Source: Phoronis australis
Taxonomy: Eukaryota; Phoronida; Phoronidae
NCBI GenBank assembly: GCA_002633005.1
Contig: NMRA01000141.1
Span: 169,858-233,857 of the forward strand
Direction: 5' to 3'
DNA length: 64,000 bases
A program made the position numbers and the translations under genes. Shown piece after piece: positions 33,621 to 47,300 of this stretch; within the stretch, counting starts at the first letter, position 1, and every line of letters starts with the position of its first letter. The notes beneath the pieces were generated by a model, which ran no database searches, was not told where the DNA came from, and worked only from the letters and a program-made list of their open reading frames with translations.

Positions 33621-35312
33621 ATTTTCATACATTCAAATTTTAACTCCATTTAATGTCAAACAACACAGCGTCCGTGTTATCTGGAGACCAGCAAGGCTTT
33701 GTGTTGTACTGAGAAACAATTCCAGGACTAGTCCAATCCATTATCATAAACAAAAGATTCACAACTCTTATGAAATTCAAAGAGGAGATGCCACGTACTT
33801 AGCATATTCCAAGGGAAATTATTTTACTGCCTAAACATACAAAAAGAAAACATTTTGGAACTGAAATGCCACTCTGAGTCTTTCTTTTACTACAATCCTT
33901 AGTGTCGTGACTAATTGGCCAACAGAACTACAATTGCCCAATTTAAGCTCTAATGACACAAACCATAATCATATGGCGGAAACACAGAAGTGAAACGGGC
34001 CAACTTATCAGGCGCCCCCAAGTGAATATGGGCAGATCTGGATCGAGCTCAAAAACTGTCTCGCGGCAAGAAAATCTACACAAAATCATGTGCTCCCATT
34101 GAAAATACACAGTGAAATCACAAGGAATCTCGCGAGAACTTGCTCTGAAACTACAGTAAACACCACATACCCCACCTACTAAATACTGAATGATTACTTC
34201 CAGTTTATAGGGCCATCCTGGATCACACAGCAACACACAAATCACACAGTATTTAACCACAATTCACGCAATACCAGTCAATCACTTTTGTAGCCTTACG
34301 GTTTTTCACATCATTGTTCTCTGTTGTCATATACTTTACAAGTTTTTCTCAGCTGCATTACTCTGTGTCTTTCCAATGCCAACGAAGTATCACTGCTGTG
34401 CTTGTGGGCCATGATTACGGCAAGAGAAACTTTGATAAAATAAACAAGTACTCTTGGATGCGTTATGTTAACTTCGGTGCCTTGTTGACATCAATCAGAG
34501 ACTAAAAGATGTAGCGCAATTGGATAAAACAAGTTCATCGGGTTAATTTTGAACCGAATAGAATGCCGTTTCTTGAAGACATTCTTTCAATACCAGTACT
34601 TTTGAACGTTTGAAAGCGGGAATATTTCCAAGACCATACAGACCTCGATAGTTTCCAACATGACCTGTGAAAATGTGCCTGAAATTCCACTTTCTTACCT
34701 CCGTAACAAAGGAGAGTTCTCTTGCAGTGTAATCTGGGATGGTCACTTAGGAACATAACATTCAATGGCACCAGAAACCTGCACTAATCTGGATCCTATA
34801 AGTAGTTCTCGAATGTCCACTTCTGTGAGTCACCTCCATTACATCTGTTTATCACAATATTCCCTCCTGACCGAAGTCCCGCCGCATCAAGACAAAGGCC
34901 ACTTGAATGAACGATAGTACCAGACGACTGAAACATAAAGCACAAACACACTTGAAGAAACGTTACCTTCTTCCCCACTACCAAAAACCCAGATTATGAA
35001 CCAGTGTAGCGATTGTCTACATAAGCACCAACATTTTCCAAAAGCGTACTAAAACATAGGCTTTTGACAGACCCCTTCACGTTCATGAAAACAAGTCGAT
35101 TTACACTTCCCATCAGATGATATCCACATTTTAGAAAAATTTACACAGTATACCAGATGCATATTCTTTGTACACTTTTTAAAATTGTTGACAATTCCCG
35201 GTGATCTCTTACTCTACACATGTCTGAAGCATCCCATGTCTAAGAAAATTGGCCATCTCCATATCAGCCCAATGCCAACTGAAGTGGATCAAAAGGTCAA
35301 CAATTAAGATGA
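33621..35312. repeat. Tandem duplication, unit B
   Basis: Second copy of unit A; it lies next to the GALNT intron and carries the exon used in the gene model here. Confidence 0.9.
34796..34927 (-). CDS. GALNT exon 11 (terminal)
   Basis: Residues 523-565: third lectin repeat with CLD and QKW, ending ENYL and TAG at 34796-34798. Acceptor tttatgtttcag. Confidence 0.9.
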   Translation of the reverse strand, partial: SSGTIVHSSGLCLDAAGLRSGGNIVINRCNGGDSQKWTFENYL

Positions 35313-38300
35313 GGTTGGCCATGCCTTCTATGAAATGAATTCTGAATGAAAGGATTGTTTCTCATCCGTTCACTTGTGACACCCATAAGTCTATCCTTAG
35401 TGTTTCTAATGAAATAATAGATTGCTTGGCGACTTAACTTTCCATACCAGTAAAGCAACTGAAATCAATTTTAATTTCACAATGCCACAAGAATTTAAGA
35501 TGTCAAAATTTACATAATTTGCAAAGCTTAATTTACTCGATGCACAATTTTGAAAAAGAATCGAAGTTCGGGTACCTTTAGGTTTGCAAGTGTTAAAAGC
35601 TGACTGGTAAAACAATCCATCACTGTTGTGATGGTAGAGATGAATCTGATATGTAATTCTTAACCTAGTTAGCACAAAATATGACTGACAAGTAATATTC
35701 TGTTTTATCAAATTTATCCACAAAAAGTAGGCAAAACTTTAATTCATTATTGGCTGCCTTTTGTACCCTGTAGATGTTATAAAACAACATTTCATTAACC
35801 TGGAATTATGCAATTATGCGAAATATGAACAAATGACAATTATTTTTTAACATGATTAGAGAATTACACTATTGGTCAAAAAACAAGCCCACCAAGTACA
35901 AAATAAGTATATTCCGGAATTTTTGTGCATGACTTTAATACAAGTTGCCCAAACGCACCATAGCTTGCTTGATAAGACCTAGCCTGTCTGCGTGAAGCAG
36001 TCAGTGATCAATCCCCAGGAGAAGAAGCCAAGCGGCTCCGCAACGTTGGGAAATTTATTTCACAGCAAGTTCCAGAAGTCGTAGTTTATAATTATTTCCA
36101 TTACTATGTGAGCAAAACTACACAGTATAGGTTACAACTAAAACAGTTTAAACACAGGATAGATCAGTGGCGGATTTAGGGAGGGGCAAGGGGGCCATGA
36201 CCTCCCTAAAATTATACCAGATACCATTTGGCAGTTCGGGTGCGAATTACTGACTAGCACATGTGCATAACCAGGGGGGTTCGGGGGCTGAGTAAACAAT
36301 GCATAGGCCCTGAACAAACTCCGTTTACCTTTTTTTAGTCAAAAGGTCCGCAAACCTAAAAATTCGAAAACCCCTGCATCCCTACATTTTAGGCTGGGCA
36401 CACACATCTGCCAAAATTCTGGTTATTCCTTGCCCTGGCCCCCCTAACTCAAAATCCTGGATTCGCCCCTGTAGATAACATTTATTGAACGTTCTGAAAA
36501 TTACAGCTCAGAATGTTTTTGCATGTTTTTGCAATCAGTCTACAGAAAAATTGTCATTCGCTTTGGTAGCCACTTCCAAGAATTGCAGATTGCTACCTCA
36601 AAAGGAAACCTTTGAAATTAAACATAACAATTTCCATTAGTGACAAATTCATGTTTGGATAGACAGCCTATAAAGAATTCTGGTGTGGACATAACGGTGA
36701 ATAAATTGTAGCTTACAGCATAACAGACCGTCTCACCGAGACATACGTAAACAAAAATTTTAAAATTTTGTCCAAATCCATCTGGCAAAAAACAATAAGG
36801 AAACTGTACCATACGTGACTCACACTATATCCACAACTTTGTTACACTTTGACGAAAAGGGATTTTAGCAAAATACCTTGTCATGCGTCCACTTCTGGTT
36901 TCCGTAGTTTCCATGGCAAGGCATAAGTTGGATTACATCACCATGATTACCGCTGCAGTCCAAACATCCCTCTTCCCTCCTGAGTTCGTTGTGCTTGCTG
37001 AGTGAGAATATCTAGAGAAGGCAGAGGCAGTTACAAACATTTCAGCAACAATAGACCACGATTAAACCTAGTAGGTCCACCAACCCTTCTTTTGGGGTAG
37101 GGTTAGTTGACCTCCTGTGAACTTTCCCAACATATAATCACAGCTAGGAGCTGGCACTAACTTTTGAGTAAAAATATCATTATGGGCTTGCCTATTCAAA
37201 ACCAATAGGGGGTAATAAAATAATTATCTAATGTCGCTACACGGACTGGTTACCCTCTCCAAGCCCAATAGGTATTGGAAACCAGACGATTCAACAAGCT
37301 TAGATTTACTGATCAGTAACTTTTGTCCCTTTTTGATGTCTTTTGAACATTTACTCCTGCAATTCAGCTGAACTCAATCTAATTATCAGTGCAATTTACT
37401 TGGTCACATGACAAACATAATTTGCATACGGTGAAAGGGAGATAACTGTAGTTCTTAAGTTTATTAATATCCAGAATATTACTCACAGTCCACAGGTAAC
37501 TATTTCATTACATATTGTTCAGTACAGTTTATTTTATTGATCAAAATGTAAATTGATTGAGCAATTCTATTTCAGGGTCATCTCCTATACAGCTACGAGA
37601 TCCACAGGAAAACTATTGCCTATATTAAACCATACAGTAAACTTTCGTGTGATCAAAAAAGATCACTTCAACTAGAAATAAGTGACCTTATATTACACTA
37701 AAAATTCTTGCATTTGCGAGAAAAATGATATAACTCTGCTCACATACCATATGCGCAGAGTACTGTTAGGCAAAAAAGGATACTTGATTCTGGTGTTTCT
37801 TGAAAATCGAGGTAGTGCGGCATTTTTGTAGTTGCCCAAAAAGAAAATCCACCCAAGAGAAGCAAAAATTATGTGGGACTTTCTTACTCAACATTAACCT
37901 GGCACTTTAAAGCTTACTTACCCTTACTTATGTGCCTTTGCACATCTTTTCATAAAAGCAAGAGACACCTTGGATGAAATTGATGTAGGTGGGTATAATT
38001 TTAGTAAATGAGCACATGCCTCAAAATGAGTTGGGGTACAGATCAGTACCAACTATACTTTTGGGTCTTATTTTTGCATTTTCTTCTTTTATTCTTCCTA
38101 GTATTCCGCACGTTTAAGTGCTAAGTACTATTATTCTATGGTTTTATCTCATTCTTATTCTCCTTTCTAATCTTTCTACATTGATGAATAATAAAATTTA
38201 TCTATATCATGATTACCCATAATGTATACACTATAATGCACAGAGCACTTAAACTGGCGAGTATGGAAATCAGGAGGGTGAGCGCTTAGCCGAAAATGAG

Positions 38301-41300
38301 AACTTAATCTGGGCCAGACAGTAGTTGTCCTGAACACCCATGACCTTCGAAGTTGAAACTTACAAACATACAAAAATGAAAGCGCTCTAAGGAGCCACAG
38401 TGGCAATTGACCTATCGCCAGGATTTTGACTGACGGCTTAACTGACCAATCAGAACCCAACATTCTTGATACACCTTCGACTGCATTTCCAAGCTGCCAT
38501 TTTACCCGACCAACAACTCTCTGTGGGTGACTTTTCACAAGGAGACGGAGCTAGCAATAGGTAAATTAGTAAGCCATTGTGTTAGCCTTACACGGCTCAA
38601 CACAATTAAAGTATTCATTAACCAGAGCTAATTAGTATCTTTCATATATGTCAGCCTTACATAATTCACCAGAAGTACTATTATATTTTTGGAACACTAG
38701 AAAGTACATGTAATATGAAACACTGAACAAATGTCACAAATTGTGTATTGTTGCTATGGAGGCATTACTTAACAAAGTACAAGGCAGTGTAGTTAAGTGA
38801 TAGAGCTGCTGCCTCCCCATCTAGTGATCACAGGTTGAAGTGACACAGAAAGACCACAATATGAGATAGCATTACTTTAGAGCAACTTGACCTTTTCCAC
38901 ACAGCACACCCTACACCATGCGACAAATATGGTCCAAAGATGACTAGGCACCCCTTTGTGTGCAACTGAGCAAGCGTACAGCTGGTAAATACTTCCCCTT
39001 TGTCTACTAGTTTGCGTCAACACTATTACTAGCGATGGCGCAAGTTACCCAAGTACAAGTTACCCTACCTTAATAAGGTGTTGTTCATTGACGATGTCAC
39101 ACGTGTGTCTAGTTGCCACAGCGCAAATAGCGCCCACACTACCACTACACCTATCGACAACTTGTTCCGGGAGTAACTTGTTCTAAGGTAACTCATAGTG
39201 TGGTCTCTTGCTCTGTAGCTCACTGTATATAATAGTATTTCTCATTCTGTAACATTCACTGCAATCTATTTATTCTCACAGTGTAATATCTACTGTAATG
39301 TATTGAACCCCATTGTGTACCATGTATTGTAATCTATTAATTCTCACAGTGTAATATCTACTGTAATGTATTGAATCCCATTGTGTACCATGTATTGTAA
39401 TCTATTAATTCTCACAGTGTAATATCTACTGTAATGTATTGAATCCCATTGTGTACCATGTATTGTAATCTATTAATTCTCACAGTGTAATATCTACTGT
39501 AATGTTTTGAATCCCATTGTGTACCATGTATTGTAATGTGTTAATTCTCACAGTGTAATATCTACTGTAATGTTTTGAATCCCATTGTGTACCATGTATT
39601 GTAATGTGTTAATTCTCGGCACCTGATGACACCAGTTTCCATGTCAATGTGATCATTTTATAAACAAGAGCAACGCGGAGCGTTGAAATGCGCCCACGAA
39701 TGCATCGCAAATGGTGTGCTTTTAGGATTGTTTATTTATGTCATTAAAATGGCCACTAGATGGCGCAAAATACATTGAATCTATCTGAAAACCTAAAAAA
39801 ATGTCACTGTTTCTTTAAAAGAGAGCCATTTACCAACTTTAATTAAAATTCACCAAGGAACTTCAGAGAAACAGAGGAAAACAAAAAAATGAAATTGCCA
39901 CTAGGGGGCACAGTGTTCATCTGATCAGTCTAAAAGTAGTCGTCTTCTCTTGTTAACTTCATATAAATACACGTGCTAAATTTAATAAAGATCCTGCAGA
40001 GGGCTTACGAGATACAGGTAGGACTGCAAAAAAAAAAACGCTACTAGGAGGCGCCACAGTAGTCAAAGTCATCAGAAAATCATCGGCAACCATCCCCTTC
40101 ATAGAAAGTACATACATGCCAACTTTCACTGGGCAACTATGGAACATGCCTAGTGATGTCCAGGTCACAGCTTTAAATCGTACAAACAAATTCTTCATGG
40201 AAATTGGCGATGGATGGCCTACCGCAGAACACAAGAATGAGGTGGTTTGTTATACAGATGGCTCTAAACTAGAAAATGGCCAGACAGGTGCTGGGGTCTA
40301 CTTTCCAAGCCTTCCTGTTGCAGATGCAGAAAACTGGGTATCATTAGGCAATCTTGCCACGGTGTTTCAGGCTGAGATCACTGCAATTAATAGCGCTGCT
40401 CAACTGGCACAACAATATAACACTGAACTTGGCAATCGGCCAATTACCATCTTTTCAGATAGCCAGGCAGCAATAAAAGCCCTAATGAAACTAAGGATCA
40501 ACTCTCGTTGTGTTAATGCTTGTATTAATGAGCTTAACAAGCTTCCAATTGAAAGAACCGTCAATGTATGCTGGGTCAGGGCCGATGTGGGAATTGATGG
40601 CAATGAGAATGCAGACAGACTCGCAAAGATAGGAGCAAGCGTACTGCCTTTTGTGCCTGAACCTGCTATCCCGGTATCTTACGGATGTTGCAGGATAAGT
40701 ATACGCAACTGAGTACATACCCAGTCAGCAGCCCAGTGGGCATCACTTAACTCCTGCAGAGAGACCAAGGAGAATTTTCCCAACGTGATCAAACCAAAAG
40801 GTTCAAAAAGCCTTCTGAGTCAAGATAGATTGGGTATAAGACATGTCATTCAAATTTTGACGGGCCACTGCAACCTAGCCCGACACAGACACATTACTGG
40901 GCATATGGGGAGCCCTGTGTGTCCCGGGTGTGGTACTGACGTAGAATCTCCTAAACACCTGGTAGAGTCTTGCCCAGCTTTTTATAGGCTAAGGAGCAAC
41001 CTACTGGATGGCACTGTTACATGCCTACAACATGTAGTACATGGCAACAAATGGAAACGTCTGTCCGTTTTCCTAAAGGCGACTGGCAGACTTGAAAACT
41101 TTCTTCACAAGGAGCCATAATTGGGCTCTCGTGCTTTTGCTCAGGTGTTGTGTGCAATGGGAACAACCATGAGGCCTGCACACGTCTGATGCACCGCAAA
41201 TGACATCAGACCACCTGCACTGTTTTTTTTTCTAACTTTCACAATCATCCTTAGAGTGGTTTGGTTGACAGAGGGACGAACGCCACAAAACAGACTCAAA

Positions 41301-44300
41301 AACAACAAAAATGGCCACTAGGTGGCGTAAAAAACCTTGAATCAATCCGAAGATGAATGGCTAGCGTTAACTCACTAATTGATGTCTATGTGCCAAATTT
41401 TATGAAAATCTGAGTACCTTTGAAGATACAGCGATAAACATAAAAAAATAAAATTGTCACTAGGGGGCACACCGGTAGACCGATCGGTCCGAAAGTCGTC
41501 GTCTGTTGTCAACTTCATATAGATACATTTGCTAAATTTAAAAAAGATCCTGTAGAGCGTTTAGGAGATACAGCCATGGGCGCAAAATCCATCCTAGCAA
41601 TCTGAAAACAAAAGGATGGCGTCGACTCATTAATAGACACCTATGTACCAAATTTCATGAAAATCGGTTGAAGACCTTTGAAGATACAGAGGCAAACGTA
41701 AAAAACTAAAATTGCCACTAGGGGACACAGCGGTATTCGGGTCGGTCCGAAACTCGTCGCCCTCTCTCGTAGACCCCATAGAAACACACTTGCCAAATTT
41801 CAATACGATCCTGCAAGGGGTTTAGGAAATACAGCAACGGACGCCAGACGTCTGGACGCCCAAACAGAGATGACGACCACATATAAATATGTGGGCGCAT
41901 AACACCAAAATTAAGGACACTAAGATAGCTTAAAATGTTAAAGCCTCATGCGATCCTTAATTAGATCTTCCTGACATACAATCAATCAGTGAACTTCACT
42001 CAGTCCACAGAGCGTAATATTAGATGTAAACTCACCGTTTCAAAAACCTTAACAGATGGTGTTGCATCTAGCTTTAAAATAGCACCACTGCAGTCATTTT
42101 GCATTGCTAAACAGCATTTTTGCTTGTTGACAGCAAGTGACACCTATTGCTCAACAAGTGGCCAAGCTGTTGATGGGTTTAGAAACATAATTCATTTTAG
42201 AGGATGGTTCGTGTCTAAATTTTTCAATGCATTACAAAATTAAGTACACACATTTCAGATTTTCCATTTCTCCAGAGGCAAATTTTTCCCACCAAAATTT
42301 CACCACGCTCTCCAGCGTTACCTAGACTTAACTCTTATTATTCGCATTTTTTGTAATAAACATTAAAAAATCACAGTTGTACGATTAGCAACAAAGAAAA
42401 CATATTTAGCAGACATTTTTATGGAGAACTGTGGAAAATAAATACGTTATCCACCAATATGTGCCCCCACACATCATTTATAAATACGCTTAAAATCTAA
42501 TAAGTAATATGGAGTCACTGCGACAGCAGAATCACATGTTTGCGAAACATGGCCACTACTTGCAGAGACTAGTATGACTTGTAAAATGCTGTCATTAGCC
42601 AATGCACCATCAGTAGGTTTAACACCAGCACCACCTATTGACAAGCATCATCAACAGCATCAACTTTGACTATCCATTGGTGATATATGTGAACATTTCC
42701 AACTCGTAAAGCCGAAAAGGCTGAGAATTCCCTATTATTTCTAATCCACTTGTTGTGCATATTGGAGCATCCATGCCACCGTTCAATAATCAAAAAAGTA
42801 AGTAAACACATTCTGGTTTTACCAACTTATTTATCTACATCATTCTGTTTATTAATAGTTTTTTGTCACTCACCTCATTAGCACTCATTCCACCTTGACA
42901 CAAGTAGACACCTATCTTAAACACCTCCTTCTCATCATGCCCCATAGTATCAAGGCATAAGTTACTGGCTGGGTTGCGCACCTGAAATTACAAACATGAG
43001 GACACCATGCTCAGTAGTATCACAGAACAAGTAACTAGCTGAGTTTCATATTTTATTTGTAAGTTGCTTAGATAATAGCTAATCTCTGAGAAATCCACTC
43101 ACATTTCATCAAATGAAGTTTTGGCTATTAATTGTCAAGCCACAAAAGTAAAAATTGAGCCCGTGCCTTGAAATGTCAAGCAACCTTTCATAATCAGATG
43201 ACAGACAAGTTTTCATTTCTGATCAGTGATGCAATATGTGAATATCACTCATATTTAAAAAATACACAAAAGCTGATAACTGCCTTGAGTGCCATATGAA
43301 AATAGGTTGCTGCAAATAAAAGGTGAAACGATCTCCTGCCACCTACCATTCCATAAGCAAAGACGTCCTCATCCGGTATAAACTTCTCCGGATACACGTT
43401 ATCAAGGTACCACTTGAAACTTTTACACTGTAAACGCTTGCGCAGTTCAACCCGGGATGATAAATCTCCAGCATCTACAGACTGAAAATAGTATAGAGAA
43501 CTTTTTTAGAACCAAATCTTCAAATACATTCCAGGTTGATAGACAAAAAGGTAGTGGTACCGCACTCAGTACTGGAAACATGTTGTTGACTAGAGAACAC
43601 AAACAATGACCCCACAGATCTATGGGTACTTCATTTCAAACATTCAAAACTTCTTCCAACCTCACTCCCACCCACAGTGCAGTAGCTATTTTCTGGCACG
43701 TAAAAAAGAGATTAGCTGTTCAAAAAACAGGGATTGTCAACAGCACAATGCTGCCTTAAAAAATAGCCCTCATACGGGTAGTACTGTGAGAAAATATGCG
43801 GTTTTTGAAGAGTGCAGATGATTTCCAATGTGGCAATGAAGGTTGAGTGTAACCTTTTCCACAAGTCGAAAGCTAAAAAAATATGTAATTTAATCCAGTA
43901 AAAGTATTATTTTCTAAGAACAGAATATGATTTTTGATTTTATACCAATCTGTCATAGCTTGGGTCACATGACCATGTCTTAAAAGCAATATTTAGCAAA
44001 TTAAAAAGAAAGTCACATTTCTTGGGATATAATTGTTCAAGAAGAATTCACAAAAACACTGACACAGTTTTCTAAATTGATGTTTAATATAGTTTTGTTA
44101 ATATGCAACTTTTGATTGTTTCATAAAAATTTTAAAAGTAATACTTTTGGTGACCCCTCATGCGAAAATGAAACCAGTTAAAACCAATTCCTCATAGAGA
44201 TTTAAAGAATCGAGCATCAAACACAATATCTGAAATTTTCATTTGAATCTGACCATACAACATGATGATGCTGACCATAACAATTCCACAGCAAATTTAA

Positions 44301-47300
44301 GACCCAACATGGTGGCCAGTGGAACATAATATGCCATTTTTCCACGAAACATTATTAATAGCGGCAAGTTGTTGCTCTTTCATCTTCAAGTTCTACGTCA
44401 TATCCACCAAAAGAGAATATTTACAATAACTGAGTGTGTGCATTCAAAAAGATACTATGAGACATTGACACAATGAAAGGTAATTTTAATATTTTTGTTT
44501 AAAATTTGAGACTTTACTAGTGTAACTCACAATGAGGTCTTGTCTATGACTGTAGAACAGTCGTTTGTACTCATCCATCCACACCTCGGCAAGTCGCTTA
44601 GAGTTAATGCCGTGAGTATCCTTATTACCTGCAGCAATTAGGGAGTGGATGAAACTTTAAAATCCAGTTTAAGTCATTTTCAGACACTAATTAGGAACGT
44701 GACGTCATAAAAATCGATTTTTTTTCTATAAAGCAATATCTTGAAATTTTGAAATTGATACTAGAAAATTATTTATTAGCAGAAAATGAATAGTTTTTTT
44801 CTGAATGCGAATGCGTATACAAGGAAGTTACAATTAATTAAACTAAAATCAAGTCAATACATCAGAACTTTTCAAGGAGCTATGTCTCAATAACGACATG
44901 TACCAAAACAATAACATCACACAGAATTTATTGCCGACCACACAAATGTGACTCACACGCAAAAGTTATAAAACAACACATAAACAAGGTTTGACTACAC
45001 AAATATTTAATTTAGCTGTCAAGTTGTTAACAAAACTGAGAATTTAAAAAAGGTAAACAAAATTTTTAAAATTGATTCTTGTTCATTGGGCTTTCATTCT
45101 CATTTTTACATTAAGTAATGCAGTTAATTAAACAGAGTTCATACCTCCATGGTACTCAGGGCTTGGAATGACCCATGACAAAAAAGAGGAAATTTTTATT
45201 GCCCTAAGTACACATTTCAATCTGAACCATACCTCAACAGATCGAAAGTATACATTATCATCACAAGATGCTCCTTAATTGTGTCGCGTTGGCAAAACGC
45301 ATTCATCTTAAGCAGTACCTGATTATATTTCAGCAACAACAATGAAGGCAATTATATGCAACAAAAGATATTTTTTAAAATTAAAATAATAAAGATAATG
45401 ATGCAAAATTTGCAGTGTGAGTGGCAGGAGCCTATTCTTGATTTGCTGCAGGGAGACCTATATTTTTTTTCAATTCTTATAATTACGATACAAAATTACA
45501 AGAAGAATTTGAAAATCGATCCATAAATTATCTGGAAAGCCTGAAATACATACACATTTGATTCCAACAAAAAATTTAATTCCAACGCAAATGGAAAAAA
45601 GTCAAGACGAAAACCTGTGGCTCATACCCCAACTGTTAGCATGGAAAAATGAAAGTAAAAAACAACATGCTTTAAACTATAGAATACATCAATCACAATC
45701 CTAAGTTGGCCAAACTTTTCAGTTTCAAACAGTAATTACAGGAGTTAATTGTTATTAAGCCACACTGGTGTAGAAGAAACTATGTGACATAAGAAATAAC
45801 TACACGGACACTGAAAATAGGCTGGCAGAACTTTTAAACAATGGCTTAGACCAATCAGATCATTCAGAATCTGTCACGTGATCACTTCTCTCTTGAACTG
45901 AAAATCTCGAGTCACAACATAGAACACGAAAAATGTCAAAATAAATTGAAATACATAAATGGCAATTTAAAACATAATTGCAGTAACGAATATAGCACTT
46001 TGTATCCCGTTTCGGCGGCACGTAGAAAATCGCACTCAGGCGGTCAGGCCAAGAACTAGCAGCCAACAGGCATGCACGTGGGATCAAACAAAAGAATTTC
46101 ACTCACATCCCACGATTCCAATCCAACGAATAACCGGTTACGGTTAAATTTCCTTTCAGGAAGCATTGTTATTTCTAGTGTTTCATCGTTTTCAGTCGAT
46201 CATCCGACTCCAACTTAGTCCAAGGCGACTCGGCCACGCACTCCGTAATTGTTCCTCTATCAAAGTTTACGGAGAACAAACCTTGAACTATGTCGTTTGT
46301 GAAGAGATTGACCGTTTGTTTTATCCACTTTTTCCCCAAAATATTTTGTGTACTCCATGCTCCACGCATTTTTGACCACAGAATCGTATTATTTGTCACC
46401 GCAATTTTATACCACATGCAGACGCCATTAATGAACCACGCACGGCACAGGCGCTTGAATTCATCTGTTTCTCGATCGCCTCTGACGTCACTCACAACTA
46501 TGAAAACATGTTTCTTATACACGGTTATGAGTTACCGGGAAATTTGAGCGCCTGCGATCCCAGGTTCACCGGCAATTACAATTTTCGGTCCTCCGAAGTA
46601 AAAAGAGCAGTTTCCGCTTTTTGACCCGTCGGCAACGCCGTGGTGAGAAACCAATTTGCTGTGATAATTTTATGGCAAATCCAACTTTTCCGCAGAAATA
46701 TAACAAAAATAGCGAAGGGAATAAGAGAAAAAAGCGGAAATCCGCGTTTCCCCAGAAAATTCCAAGCCTTGGGTACTTAACTCGCCTCACCGATGGTTTC
46801 GATGTTTTTGTTGGTAACAGAAATTTCCTATATCGGTAAGGAATACTGCAAGACCAATTTAATGCAAGTAAAGGGCCCAATTCTATTTTCATTTTTAGCC
46901 AGCAAAACACGACAAAACTTAACTTTAGTTCACATATTCCCAATCTGAATATATTTGGAGATTAGATGGCCAAACGTACCTGGGAATGTATATGGGTGAG
47001 AGGCACGGAAAATGTGGCCGACTCTGGAGCATGGAATGAATTCTAATGTTCCACCGCACATCCACGTCTGGAAAGATAAGAAATATATTAATTGATACAG
47101 AACGGCTGCATTAGTTGCAACACCCTGTCCAACATAAACTTAACACAACTTATCCATAGCAAACAAAAAAAAACAATTGCAGGCGGTCTGATACACGTTG
47201 TAGCAGACGTCCGCAGGCCTCGCATGTGGACCCATTGTACTGATCACCTGGAACTATTCTTATGCTTTATTAATATGTGGCTAAAACCGAGCTGAGGAGC

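Larger units (their letters stand above)
37012..42873 (-). other. GALNT intron 9
   Basis: 5.9 kb. It holds a 68-bp tandem array, a LINE remnant and an array of cactaggnggc repeats. The 37.0-39.2 kb part has no recognised feature; a long open frame at 38176-38538 has no domain. Confidence 0.85.

Noticed and set aside
34535-34771. Frames repeated at 32857-33093 and 34535-34771
   Set aside because: They are copies because of the duplication, and lie in the 3' UTR side of GALNT; not evidence for a conserved gene.
38176-38538. 120-codon minus-strand frame in GALNT intron 9
   Set aside because: No domain, no splice pattern and no second copy; intronic and likely chance or an old repeat.
46566-46943. 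125-codon minus-strand frame and its plus-strand shadow
   Set aside because: Directly before GALNT exon 6, in intron 6; no domain and no usable splice link to the gene.
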